Made by a program: the position numbers and the translations under genes
The notes under the pieces: model-generated
What the model was told of the DNA's origin: nothing
Databases searched by the model: none
The model's input: the letters and a program-made list of their open reading frames with translations, nothing else
Source: an uncultured Desulfovibrio sp.
Lineage (GTDB): Bacteria > Desulfobacterota > Desulfovibrionia > Desulfovibrionales > Desulfovibrionaceae
NCBI RefSeq assembly: GCF_910584445.1
Contig: NZ_CAJUBO010000016.1
Coordinates: 10,913-61,916 of the forward strand
Length of the DNA: 51,004 bases
Direction of reading: 5' to 3'
Shown here: positions 33,252 to 40,885 of the stretch, piece after piece
Layout of the letters: every line of letters starts with the position of its first letter
Numbering within the stretch: position 1 is the first letter of the stretch

Positions 33252-33331
33252 CCCCTCCGCTGCACGTCTCCGGGGCGGCCCGTGCCCCGCCGTTTGAGAG
33301 AAATGTGCTATTGATTGCAAGTTTTGCGTCT

Positions 33332-33341
33332 TGTCATGACA
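33332..33341. promoter_or_regulatory. palindrome TGTCATGACA upstream of the redox operon
   Basis: A perfect 10-bp palindrome lies 47 nt before the lactonase start, in an A+T-rich stretch (33295-33375) that also holds GCAAGTTTTGC, a smaller dyad. Both are operator candidates. I could not place a convincing -35/-10 pair. Confidence 0.35.
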
Positions 33342-33388
33342 CGCAGAAGATGCTGTGTTTCCACTACGCTCCGCATCGTGAGGGGACC

Positions 33389-34402
33389 ATGAAAAAGTTT
33401 TGCCCCTATCTTTTCTGTCTGATCCTTGTCCTCCTGGCCTCCGCCGCCCGCGCCGAGGAGGGCTTCACCCATGACGCCGCCGCGTTTGGCCCCGCGCCCA
33501 TCCCGCTTGCGGAACAGGGCCTGCAGACCGTGGTGGCCGCGCCGCTCAGGACGGTCAGCAGCGACCGTCACATCCTGGAGGGGGCGGTGTTCGACCGTGC
33601 GGGCACCCTCTATTTCTGCGATGTCACCGGCAGGAAGATCCTCACGCTGACGCCGGAAAACAGGCTGGCCGAGCATGTGGCCTTCGAGGAGTTTGCTCCC
33701 AGCGGCCTGGCCTTCGGCCCGGACGGCAGGCTCTTTGTGGCGGCCAAAGACCTGACGGGCACGAAGGGGTACATCCTGGCGGTTTCCGGGCCGGAAAAGA
33801 CCGTGGATGTGATCGTCGATGCCGACAGGGGCTTCCTGCCCAATGATCTGGTCTTTGATGCCAGGGGTGGCATCTATTTCAGCGACTGCAAGGGGTCGAG
33901 CACGGTTTCCGGTGGTGGCATCGTCTATCTTGCGCCGGACCTGAAAACGTTCACCACGGTCATCCCCGCCATGGGGCAGGCCAACGGCGTGGCCCTCAGC
34001 CCGAACGATTCTGTCGTCTGGGCCACCGAATACGCCCGCGAGCAGTTGCACAAGGCCACCGTGCGCGACTCCACGGAGCTTGTGCCCTTCCGTTCGCATA
34101 TCCCCTACCGCTTTGTGGGGCGCGGGCCGGATTCCATGCGCGTGGATGCGGACGGCAATGTCTATGTGGCCCTGATGTCGCAGGGGCGCGTCCTGATTTT
34201 CAACCCCAACGGCTTTCCCATCGGGCAGATCCTGCTGCCGGGACGCGACAGGGGGGAGAACCTGCTGTCCACAAGCCTAGCCATACATCCTCGCAAGAAG
34301 GAAGTACGCATCGTGAGCAGCAATCCGGCGCAGAGCGGGAGCGCGGACGCCGTGGTCTTCACGGCGCCGGCCTTCGCCCCCGGCATCATGCCCAACAGGT
34401 AA
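33389..34402 (+). CDS. exported SMP-30/gluconolactonase-like beta-propeller protein
   Basis: A 337-residue protein with a signal peptide (MKKF, hydrophobic core, cleavage likely after ARA). The mature part has propeller repeats of the SGL family: LEGAVFDRAGTLYFCDVTG, PSGLAFGPDGRLFVA, PNDLVFDARGGIYFSD, NGVALSPNDSVVWATEY and DSMRVDADGNVYVAL. The metal-site residues fit (Glu in LEGAVFD, Asn in PNDL, Asn in ANGVA, Asp in DSMR). It probably opens a lactone in the periplasm; Drp35 of Staphylococcus is a related stress lactonase. GAGGGGA precedes the ATG. The flavodoxin gene follows after 133 nt. Confidence 0.87.
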   Translation: MKKFCPYLFCLILVLLASAARAEEGFTHDAAAFGPAPIPLAEQGLQTVVAAPLRTVSSDRHILEGAVFDRAGTLYFCDVTGRKILTLTPENRLAEHVAFEEFAPSGLAFGPDGRLFVAAKDLTGTKGYILAVSGPEKTVDVIVDADRGFLPNDLVFDARGGIYFSDCKGSSTVSGGGIVYLAPDLKTFTTVIPAMGQANGVALSPNDSVVWATEYAREQLHKATVRDSTELVPFRSHIPYRFVGRGPDSMRVDADGNVYVALMSQGRVLIFNPNGFPIGQILLPGRDRGENLLSTSLAIHPRKKEVRIVSSNPAQSGSADAVVFTAPAFAPGIMPNR

Positions 34403-34535
34403 GGCATGCGTCATGCGGCACTCACGGTTCGGTTGACGGAGGATTTCGTCGGTGCCCGCACAGCGCAGGCGCGTCATGGACCAAAAAGCAGAACAAAAAG
34501 CCTCTACCAAAGCCTTTTGCAAAGGAGCTGGCGAT

Positions 34536-35033
34536 ATGAGCACGATCCTCGTGGCGTATTTTTCCGCAACAGGCACCACGGCGCGCGTGGCGCATCAACT
34601 GGCCGAAGCCGCGGGCGCCGACCTTTATGCCATCAGGCCCGCCCGGCCCTACAGCGCGGCGGACCTCAACTGGCACGACAGGCAGAGCCGTTCCAGCCGC
34701 GAAATGGCCGATGCCTCCTGCCGCCCCGCCCTGGCGGACGCCGTGCCGGACATGGCCGCCTATGCCGCCATCTTTGTCGGTTTTCCCCTCTGGTGGTACC
34801 AGGCGCCGCGCATCATCGAGACCTTTGTGCAGAGCCGGGATTTCAGCGGCAAGACGTTCATCCCCTTTGCCACTTCGGGCGGAAGCCCGCTGGGCGAGAG
34901 CGGCGCCATCCTGGAAAAACTCTGCCCCGGCAGCCGCTGGCTTGCGGGGCGCAGGCTGGACGTGGGCATTTCCGCGGCGGCCCTGCGCGGCTGGCTCCGG
35001 GAACTGGGCATGGCGCCCGGGGAGGAACGATGA
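34536..35033 (+). CDS. flavodoxin
   Basis: A 165-residue FMN protein of the flavodoxin-4 type. The FMN phosphate loop is YFSATGTTARVA (about 8-19), and GFPLWWYQAPRI (about 87-98) and PFATSGGSPLGES (about 115-127) form the rest of the flavin site. There is no signal peptide, so it is cytoplasmic. The start is set by AAAGGAG 9 nt before the ATG; an upstream ATG in frame at 34452 lacks a ribosome site. Its stop overlaps the start of the next gene. It could supply low-potential electrons to a reductase of this operon. Confidence 0.9.
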   Translation: MSTILVAYFSATGTTARVAHQLAEAAGADLYAIRPARPYSAADLNWHDRQSRSSREMADASCRPALADAVPDMAAYAAIFVGFPLWWYQAPRIIETFVQSRDFSGKTFIPFATSGGSPLGESGAILEKLCPGSRWLAGRRLDVGISAAALRGWLRELGMAPGEER

Positions 35034-35911
35034 TGCGCGAAACGCGGCAAGGAAAAGCGCCGGTCATGCTGGTCGCGCTTGTCTGGCTTGTGGTGGCGGC
35101 GTCCGCGCCGGCGGCCGCCCGTACTGATGCAGGAGGAACGATCATGGACAGGGTGCAGGCAACGGAAACGAACCGGGCGAAATGGCTGGGAGAGGCTCCG
35201 TCGCCGCTTGCGGAGACGGACCCTGAACTTGCGGCCATGCGCGACCGCCTCGTCTATGGCGAGATCCTCGATCAGGGCACGCTGGACGCCCGCCAGTCGG
35301 CTCTGGTCATGCTGGCCGCCCTGACGGCGATCCAGATGTCCGCGCCCCTGGAGGCGCAGGCCGGGTCCGCGCTCCGCGTGGGTGCAAGCGCGGCGGACAT
35401 CCGCGAGACGCTGTATCAGTGCGCGCCGTATGTGGGCTTTCCGCGGGTGGAGGCGGCCCTGGCCGTGGTCAATCCCGTGCTGAAAGCGCACGGCGCCGCG
35501 CTGCCGCTGGAAAAGCAGGCCACGGTGGACGAGAAGACGCGCCTTGCCGACGGCATCGCCGTGCAGAAAAAAATCTTCGGCGGCGAACATATCGACGCCC
35601 TGCGGGCCAACGCCCCCGAAGGGCAGAAGGCGGTCATCGCCAACTACCTGAGCGCCTTCTGCTTCGGTGACCTCTATACCCGCAAGGTCCTTGACCTCAA
35701 AATGCGCGAGCTGGTCACCTTCAGCGCCATCGTGGCCCTGGGCGGCTGTGATCCGCAGGCGCGGGCGCACGCCGCCGCCAATGTCAATGTGGGCAACAGC
35801 AAGCAGAACCTCGTGGATGCGCTGGCGGTCATGCTGCCGATCATCGGCTTTCCGCGCACGCTCAACGGCCTTGCCGCCGTCAATGCCGCCGTGCCCGAAA
35901 CCGCGCGGTGA
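35030..35911 (+). CDS. exported carboxymuconolactone-decarboxylase-family protein, two domains
   Basis: A 293-residue protein. Residues 1-32 (ETRQGKAPVMLVALVWLVVAASAPAAA) form a Sec signal. Two CMD domains follow: about 85-160 (RQSALVMLAALTAI, ADIRETLYQCAPYVGFPRVEAAL) and about 205-288 (RELVTFSAIVALGGCDPQARAHAAANVNVG, PIIGFPRTLNGL). There is no AhpD-type CxxC. The exact reaction is unknown; family members decarboxylate lactones or act in thiol-dependent peroxide defence. ATG at 35030 or 35033 both follow GGAGG. A second GGAGG and ATG at 35144 would give a 255-residue form without the signal. ATGATG overlaps the flavodoxin stop. Confidence 0.85.
   Translation: MMRETRQGKAPVMLVALVWLVVAASAPAAARTDAGGTIMDRVQATETNRAKWLGEAPSPLAETDPELAAMRDRLVYGEILDQGTLDARQSALVMLAALTAIQMSAPLEAQAGSALRVGASAADIRETLYQCAPYVGFPRVEAALAVVNPVLKAHGAALPLEKQATVDEKTRLADGIAVQKKIFGGEHIDALRANAPEGQKAVIANYLSAFCFGDLYTRKVLDLKMRELVTFSAIVALGGCDPQARAHAAANVNVGNSKQNLVDALAVMLPIIGFPRTLNGLAAVNAAVPETAR
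35132..35146 (+). promoter_or_regulatory. internal ribosome-binding site and ATG after the CMD signal peptide
   Basis: GGAGGAACG stands 4 nt before the in-frame ATG at 35144, just after the region coding for the signal peptide. It repeats almost exactly the GGAGGAACGATG at the gene's own start (35021-35032). It would allow a cytoplasmic form beginning MDRVQATE. Confidence 0.55.
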
Positions 35912-35978
35912 CGCGCGCCGCCGGGTGCGTCCGTTCCCCCCCGGCAGCCGCTGCCGGAAACCCGCGAGAGGAGGACCT

Positions 35979-37262
35979 ATGGACAGACGAGCGTTTCTCA
36001 AGGGCGGCGCGGGACTCATGGCGGCCGGGGCCATGGCCGCGGCCGCGCGGATCTCTCCGGCCTGGGCGGCCGCCCAGGAGCCGTCCAACATCCGCAATTT
36101 TCATCCGGAAATGCGCTACCGCCCCCACGGGCTGACCGGCGTGGCCGTGTCCGCCCTGGGGTTCGGCATGCTGCGCCTGCCCCTGCTGGCCGACGGCAAG
36201 ACCGTGGACGAGGCGCGGACCATCGCCATGCTCCGCCACGCCATCGACCACGGACTCAACTATGTGGACACAGGCTATGTGTATCTCGGCGGCCAGAGCG
36301 AGGCCGTGACCGGCAAGGCCCTGGCCGGCGGCTACCGTGACCGGATCTGGCTGACGTCCAAGTCGCCCTGGTGGATCATGGAGCGGCCGGAGGACTTTGA
36401 AAGGTTCTTTGACGAATCGCGCCGCCGCCTGCAGACGGACGTCATCGACTTTTACCATATCCACATGATCATGCATCGCGGCTGGAAGGAAAAGGTGGTG
36501 CCCTTCAGGCTCATCGACAGGATGATGGAGCTTAAGGCCCGGGGCGCGATCCGCTTCGCGGGTTTTTCTTTCCATGACGGGGCGCCGCTTTTCAAACGCG
36601 TGGTGGACGCCAATCCTGGCTGGGATTTCTGTCTCATCCAGCAGAATTATCTCGATACCGAGCACGAGGCCGGCCTGGTCGGGCTGAACTACGCGGCGGC
36701 CAACGGCATGGGCGTTTCCATCATGGAGCCGCTGCGTAACGGCTTTCTCGTGAAACCGCCCGCCATGGTGCAGGCCGTGCTCGACGCCGCGCCCCGGCGG
36801 CGGCCGCCCGTGGAATGGGCGTTCGATTATCTCTGGAACAGGCCGGAAGTGAGCGTGGTGGTCAGCGGCATGGCTTCCATGCAGAACGTGCGGGACAATC
36901 TGGCTTATGCCGGCCGCTCGGCGCCGGGCATGCTCGATGCCGAAGACAGGGCCGTCATCGGCCGGGCGGCGCGGGCCTACCGCTCCGCGCCGGGGACCAT
37001 CCCCTGCACGGGCTGCTACAACTGCATCCCCTGCCCGCAGAATGTGGCTATCGGCTACCTGTTCAACATGGTCTTCAACCAGTACAAGGCGGACGGCGAC
37101 AAGGCGCGCGCCCACAGGCTTGTCAACTACTCCATGTCGCCGGTCCAGCGCGGCGACAGGCCCGGGGCCTGCAACGAGTGCGGCCAGTGCCTGCCCAAAT
37201 GCCCGCAGGGCATTAATATCCCTGAGGAACTCAAGCGCGTCCGGCGCGAGCTGGAACTGTAG
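35979..37262 (+). CDS. Tat-exported aldo/keto reductase with C-terminal ferredoxin domain
   Basis: A 427-residue protein. The N-terminus MDRRAFLKGGAG is a Tat signal, so it folds with its cofactors before export. The AKR barrel covers about 45-330 with the catalytic set Asp and Tyr in YVDTGYVY, Lys in LTSKSPWW and His in YHIHMI. The C-terminus has two Fe-S motifs, CTGCYNCIPCP (about 345-355) and CNECGQCLPKCPQGI (about 397-411). It probably reduces a carbonyl using Fe-S or flavin electrons rather than NADPH, if active in the periplasm. GAGGAGG precedes the ATG. A hairpin, CCGGCAG-CCG-CTGCCGG at 35941-35957, lies between it and the CMD gene. Confidence 0.9.
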   Translation: MDRRAFLKGGAGLMAAGAMAAAARISPAWAAAQEPSNIRNFHPEMRYRPHGLTGVAVSALGFGMLRLPLLADGKTVDEARTIAMLRHAIDHGLNYVDTGYVYLGGQSEAVTGKALAGGYRDRIWLTSKSPWWIMERPEDFERFFDESRRRLQTDVIDFYHIHMIMHRGWKEKVVPFRLIDRMMELKARGAIRFAGFSFHDGAPLFKRVVDANPGWDFCLIQQNYLDTEHEAGLVGLNYAAANGMGVSIMEPLRNGFLVKPPAMVQAVLDAAPRRRPPVEWAFDYLWNRPEVSVVVSGMASMQNVRDNLAYAGRSAPGMLDAEDRAVIGRAARAYRSAPGTIPCTGCYNCIPCPQNVAIGYLFNMVFNQYKADGDKARAHRLVNYSMSPVQRGDRPGACNECGQCLPKCPQGINIPEELKRVRRELEL

Positions 37263-37285
37263 CCGGCGCGTGTGCGGGAGGAACC

Positions 37286-37927
37286 ATGGACCGGCGCACT
37301 TTTTTGCAGACAGCGGCCCTGGCGGCCCTGGGGGGCGCCGTGACGCCATTGGCCGCCCCCGTGAACGCCGCCGGAAGGGAGGGAAACGCGATGAAGATCC
37401 TTGTGCTTACCGGCAGCCCCAGGAAAAACGGCAACTCCAACCTGCTGGCCGAACGCTTCATGGCGGGCGCCGTGGAGTCCGGCCACAGCGTGACGCGCTT
37501 TGACGCGGCCCACAGCGAGGTGCATCCCTGCATTGCCTGCAATTCCTGCGGCATGGACGGCCCTTGCGTTTTCAAGGATGATTTCGAGACCGTGCGCGAG
37601 CATATCATCCCCGCGGACATGGTCGTTTTTGCCACGCCCATGTATTATTTCGGCATTTCCGCGCAGCTCAAGGCCGTCATCGACCGTTTCTACGCCATCA
37701 ACGGCAGGATCCACGTCCCCAAGCGCGCGGCCCTGCTCATGACCTATGCCAACACGGCGCCCTCCCAGGCCGCGCCCATTGCCGCGCACTACGAGGTTTT
37801 GCTGGACTATCTCGGCTGGCGCGACGCGGGCCGCGTCATCGCGCCCGGCGTCTGGCCCGAGGGTTCGGTGCGGGACACGCCCTATCCGGAGCAGGCGTAC
37901 CGGCTGGGCGCCGGCCTGCGCGGATAG
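37286..37927 (+). CDS. NAD(P)H-dependent FMN reductase-like flavoprotein with Tat signal
   Basis: A 213-residue protein. MDRRTFLQTAALAALGG is a Tat-type signal with predicted cleavage near VNAAG. The flavodoxin-fold domain starts at MKILVLTGSPRKNGNSNLLAERF (about 36-58), then CIACNSCGMDGPCVFKDDF (four cysteines, as in iron-sulfur flavoproteins, though the spacing is not a clear cluster) and FATPMYYFGISAQLKAVIDRF. It should bind FMN and reduce small molecules or quinones. GGAGG precedes the first ATG. A second GGAGGGAAACGCG and ATG at 37391 would give a cytoplasmic form exactly at the domain start. It starts 23 nt after the AKR gene. Confidence 0.87.
   Translation: MDRRTFLQTAALAALGGAVTPLAAPVNAAGREGNAMKILVLTGSPRKNGNSNLLAERFMAGAVESGHSVTRFDAAHSEVHPCIACNSCGMDGPCVFKDDFETVREHIIPADMVVFATPMYYFGISAQLKAVIDRFYAINGRIHVPKRAALLMTYANTAPSQAAPIAAHYEVLLDYLGWRDAGRVIAPGVWPEGSVRDTPYPEQAYRLGAGLRG
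37375..37393 (+). promoter_or_regulatory. internal ribosome-binding site and ATG after the FMN-reductase signal peptide
   Basis: GGAAGGGAGGGAAACGCG stands directly before the in-frame ATG at 37391, where the conserved flavin-binding fold begins (MKILVLTGSP). It would yield a 178-residue protein without Tat signal, the usual length of this family. Confidence 0.55.
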
Positions 37928-37974
37928 GGGGGCGCCATGCCCTGCGGCGGCGCGGATGGATGCGGGTCCGGCCC

Positions 37975-38003
37975 TTGTCAAACGGGACCGATGGACCTAT
38001 CTT
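37975..38003 (+). promoter_or_regulatory. ferritin promoter TTGTCA-N17-TATCTT
   Basis: Good sigma70 hexamers with the ideal 17-nt spacer: TTGTCA at 37975-37980 and TATCTT at 37998-38003, giving a leader of about 50 nt before the ferritin ATG. I see no clear Fur box over it. Confidence 0.75.
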
Positions 38004-38061
38004 CCGAGCGCAGCGTGCCGTGAAAGACGCGGCACCGGCAGCAAGCAAAGGAGAAACTTCC

Positions 38062-38571
38062 ATGAATGAAAAGGTCGCGGCCCTGCTCAAGGATCAGGTC
38101 AACAAGGAATTTTATTCCGCCTATCTGTATCTGGCGTTTTCCAACTACTATTACGGCGTGAGCCTGGACGGCTTCGGGCACTGGTTTGAGGTGCAGGCCC
38201 GTGAGGAGCAGGAGCACGCCATGAAGATCCTCAAGTATCTCCAGGACAATAACGAAAAGGTGACGCTGGAGGCCATTGCCGCGCCCAATGTGGACTTTTC
38301 GGACCACAAGGCGCCGCTCACGGCCGCGCTCAAGCACGAGCAGTACGTCACCTCGCTCATCAACGCCATATACCGCGAGGCTCGCCAGTGCGACGACTTC
38401 CGCACCTGCCAGTTCCTTGACTGGTTCATCGCCGAGCAGGGCGAGGAAGAAAAGAATACCAGCGACCTCATCGCCAAGTTCGAGCTTTTCGGCTCCGACA
38501 CCAAGGGCCTCTATCTGCTCAATGCCGAGCTGAACGGCCGCGCCGACACCTCGGCGACGGCGGAGGCGTAA
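38062..38571 (+). CDS. ftnA: bacterial non-haem ferritin
   Basis: A 169-residue iron-storage protein that oxidises Fe(II) and stores it as a mineral within a 24-mer. Ferroxidase-site residues fit FtnA: Glu16 (NKEFYSAYLYL), Glu49 and His52 (AREEQEHAMKIL), the Glu in LKHEQYVTSLI and the Gln-Glu run in IAEQGEEEKNT. Length and helix order match the family; there is no haem-binding Met as in bacterioferritin. AAAGGAG precedes the ATG by 8 nt. It has its own promoter and a strong terminator, so it is a single-gene unit. Its place after the redox operon suggests a shared oxygen or iron stress theme. Confidence 0.95.
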   Translation: MNEKVAALLKDQVNKEFYSAYLYLAFSNYYYGVSLDGFGHWFEVQAREEQEHAMKILKYLQDNNEKVTLEAIAAPNVDFSDHKAPLTAALKHEQYVTSLINAIYREARQCDDFRTCQFLDWFIAEQGEEEKNTSDLIAKFELFGSDTKGLYLLNAELNGRADTSATAEA

Positions 38572-38615
38572 GGGCCTTCGGCGGCGAACGGCACGTTCGC
38601 GGGGCATTCTCTCAC

Positions 38616-38665
38616 AACGCCGTTGCGGCGGGATCCTCCGGGGACCCGCCGCAACGGCGTTTTTT
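38616..38665 (+). terminator. intrinsic terminator of ferritin
   Basis: A perfect 17-bp stem (38616-38632 with 38645-38661, beginning AACGCCGTTG) with a 12-nt loop ends in a run of six T. It lies 45 nt after the ferritin stop and 36 nt before the convergent tctA stop. Confidence 0.93.
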
Positions 38666-38701
38666 GTGGCGTTGGCGCATCCGTGGGGTGACGGCGCGCG
38701 T

Positions 38702-40207
38702 TCAGGCGCCGTGCTTTTCGCGCAGCTTCCGCTCCATGCGGTTCATGAGGAGGGGCGAGAGCAGGCCCACCACGCACAGCGCGATGAGCGCCCAGCACAA
38801 CGGCGTGGAAAAGAGGATGGACGGATCGCCGTCGCTGAGCATGAGCGAACGCCTCAGCCCCCGCTCGCCGATGGGACCGAGGATCAGCCCCAGCACGATG
38901 GCGGTGGCGTTCATGTCGAACTTGCGTACCAGATAGCCGATGCCGCCGAAGATGAGCATGATGGCTACCTCCACCACATTGTTGTGGATGGCGTAGGAGC
39001 CGACCACGCAGAGCAGGAAGATGGAGGGGATGAGGATGGCGTCCGACAGGCGCGCGATGTGGGCAAAGCCCTTGCAGCCGAGCATGCCGATGCCGAGCAT
39101 GAAGAACTGGACCAGCACAAAACCCGCGAAAAAGGTATAGGTCATGCCCGCATAGGTGGTGAAAAGCTCGGGTCCGGGCTGGAGGCCGTGGATGATGAGT
39201 CCGCCCATGAGCACCGCCGTGACCGATTCGCCGGGAATGCCCAGAGTGAGCATGGGGATGAGCGATCCGCCCGTGACCGCGTTGTTGGCGGCTTCGGAGC
39301 CGGCCACGCCCTCGATGGAACCCTTGCCGAACTCCTGCTTGGTTTTGGAGAAGCGCCGCGCCTCGTTGTAGCCGATGAAGCAGGCGATGGACGCGCCGGC
39401 GCCCGGCAGGATGCCGACGATATTGCCGATGATCCAGGAGCGGACGATGGTGGGCGAGATCTTTTTCACCTCGGCCCTGCTCAGGCCGAACCTGTCCTTG
39501 AATTTTGCGGCGGCGGGCCGGGCCTGGATGCGCTTTTCCGCAAGGATGAGCACCTGGGACATGGAAAACAGCCCGATGAGCGCGCAGGTGACGTTCACGC
39601 CGTTATAGAGGGTGCTCTGGCCGAACATGAAACGGGGCACGCCTTCCATGGGGTCCATGCCCACGGTGGAAATGAGCAGCCCGAGCACGCCGGACATCAG
39701 CCCCTTGAGCATGGACTTGGACGACACGCCCGCGATGATGGTCAGGCCGAAAAGCGAAAGCCAGAAATATTCCGGGCTTTTGAATTTCATGGCGAGCTGG
39801 GCCAGCGGCGGGGAGAAGAAATAGAGGGAGATGCAGCTCAGAAGGCCGCCGCAGAAGGAGGCGAAGCAGGCCACGGTGAGCGCCTTGGCCGCCTGGCCGC
39901 GCAGGGTGAGCTGGTAGCCTTCGATGGCCGTGGCCGCGGAGGCCGGCGTCCCCGGCGTGTGGATGAGGATGGCGCTGATGGAGCCGCCGAAAATGGCCCC
40001 GCAGTAGATGCCGCCGAGGATGATGAGTCCGGTGGCCGGGTCCATGCCAAAGGTGACCGGCAACAGCAGGGCCACGCCCATGGCGGCGGAAAGGCCCGGC
40101 AGGCAGCCGATGGTCACGCCCACGGCCGTTGCCGCGGCCATGAGCGCAAGATTGAGGGGACTCAAGGCTTGCAGGAAGCCGGTGCCCATAAGCGCCAGAG
40201 TGTCCAT
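38702..40207 (-). CDS. tctA: tripartite tricarboxylate transporter, large membrane subunit
   Basis: A 501-residue inner-membrane protein with about 11-12 helices; with TctB it imports a carboxylate captured by TctC, driven by an ion gradient. Family marks: GCLPGLSAAMGVALLLPVTFGMDP, GGIYCGAIFGGSISAILIHTPGTPASAATAIEGY, GILPGAGASIACFIGYNEARRFSK and GSEAANNAVTGGSLIPMLTLGIPGE, the last two being the repeated signature. AAGGA lies 6 nt before the ATG. It is the last gene of tctCBA. Confidence 0.96.
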   Translation of the reverse strand: MDTLALMGTGFLQALSPLNLALMAAATAVGVTIGCLPGLSAAMGVALLLPVTFGMDPATGLIILGGIYCGAIFGGSISAILIHTPGTPASAATAIEGYQLTLRGQAAKALTVACFASFCGGLLSCISLYFFSPPLAQLAMKFKSPEYFWLSLFGLTIIAGVSSKSMLKGLMSGVLGLLISTVGMDPMEGVPRFMFGQSTLYNGVNVTCALIGLFSMSQVLILAEKRIQARPAAAKFKDRFGLSRAEVKKISPTIVRSWIIGNIVGILPGAGASIACFIGYNEARRFSKTKQEFGKGSIEGVAGSEAANNAVTGGSLIPMLTLGIPGESVTAVLMGGLIIHGLQPGPELFTTYAGMTYTFFAGFVLVQFFMLGIGMLGCKGFAHIARLSDAILIPSIFLLCVVGSYAIHNNVVEVAIMLIFGGIGYLVRKFDMNATAIVLGLILGPIGERGLRRSLMLSDGDPSILFSTPLCWALIALCVVGLLSPLLMNRMERKLREKHGA

Positions 40208-40252
40208 GCGTCGTCCTTGGGGGTATGGCGTTGCGGAAATCGGGACCGCGGA

Positions 40253-40750
40253 TCAGCCGAAGAGGATGCCGCGCGGCAGGGGTACCTTGAGAAACAGCGT
40301 GAACACCGCGTAGATGAGCGCGCCCAGCACCGCGAGCGTGACCCCCATGTGCAGGGGAGGCACGCGCAGCCGCCGCATGACCGCGAGCATATAGACGAGG
40401 CCGGCCGGGTAAAAGCCCACAAAGTGCATGAGCGCGAGATAGGCCACCGAGGCGATGACGATGAAGAGGAACTGCCCGGGCACGAAATTGGCGAAGATCT
40501 CGGGCAGGTCGTTGACCAGGGCGGGCCGCGCGCCGGGACCCTTGGCGTCTCCGGGAACGTCCTGCGCCGCCCGGCCGCCGAACAGACGCCAGAGGCGCGT
40601 CCCGAGATAGAGCGTATTGAGCAGGGCAAGGCCGCCGATGAGGCAGAGCGGATAGACCTGGGCCGCGGCCTTGAGCTTGAGGGTCATGGTGAGGAAGAGC
40701 AGGCAGGTGGCATAGATGATGACCACGATGCCGATGTCGGAGCGTGTCAT
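40253..40750 (-). CDS. tctB: tripartite tricarboxylate transporter, small membrane subunit
   Basis: A 165-residue protein with four hydrophobic helices (about 7-22, 32-48, 92-112 and 122-158) and a hydrophilic loop at about 52-85. Size, helix layout and place between tctC and tctA identify it as TctB, which is poorly conserved in sequence. YPLCLIGGLALLNTLYLG is typical of the second helix. GGGAG precedes the ATG. It follows tctC after 135 nt that contain a strong hairpin. Confidence 0.88.
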   Translation of the reverse strand: MTRSDIGIVVIIYATCLLFLTMTLKLKAAAQVYPLCLIGGLALLNTLYLGTRLWRLFGGRAAQDVPGDAKGPGARPALVNDLPEIFANFVPGQFLFIVIASVAYLALMHFVGFYPAGLVYMLAVMRRLRVPPLHMGVTLAVLGALIYAVFTLFLKVPLPRGILFG

Positions 40751-40841
40751 GCGCTGCTCCCGGAGTTTGGCGCGGTCTGCCGTTTCAACATGCGCTGCCG
40801 CCCGCGGGGGCGGCAGCCGGAGCGGGGGCGTCTTCCGGCCG

Positions 40842-40869
40842 CCCGGACGGGAGTCCGCTCCCGTCCGGG
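40842..40869 (-). other. intercistronic hairpin between tctC and tctB
   Basis: CCCGGACGGGAG-TCCG-CTCCCGTCCGGG, 12-bp perfect arms, begins 16 nt after the tctC stop. There is no T-tract. A hairpin here would protect the 3' end of tctC mRNA and favour making more of the binding protein than of the membrane subunits. Confidence 0.7.
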
Positions 40870-40885
40870 GTGGCGGCGAAAACGG

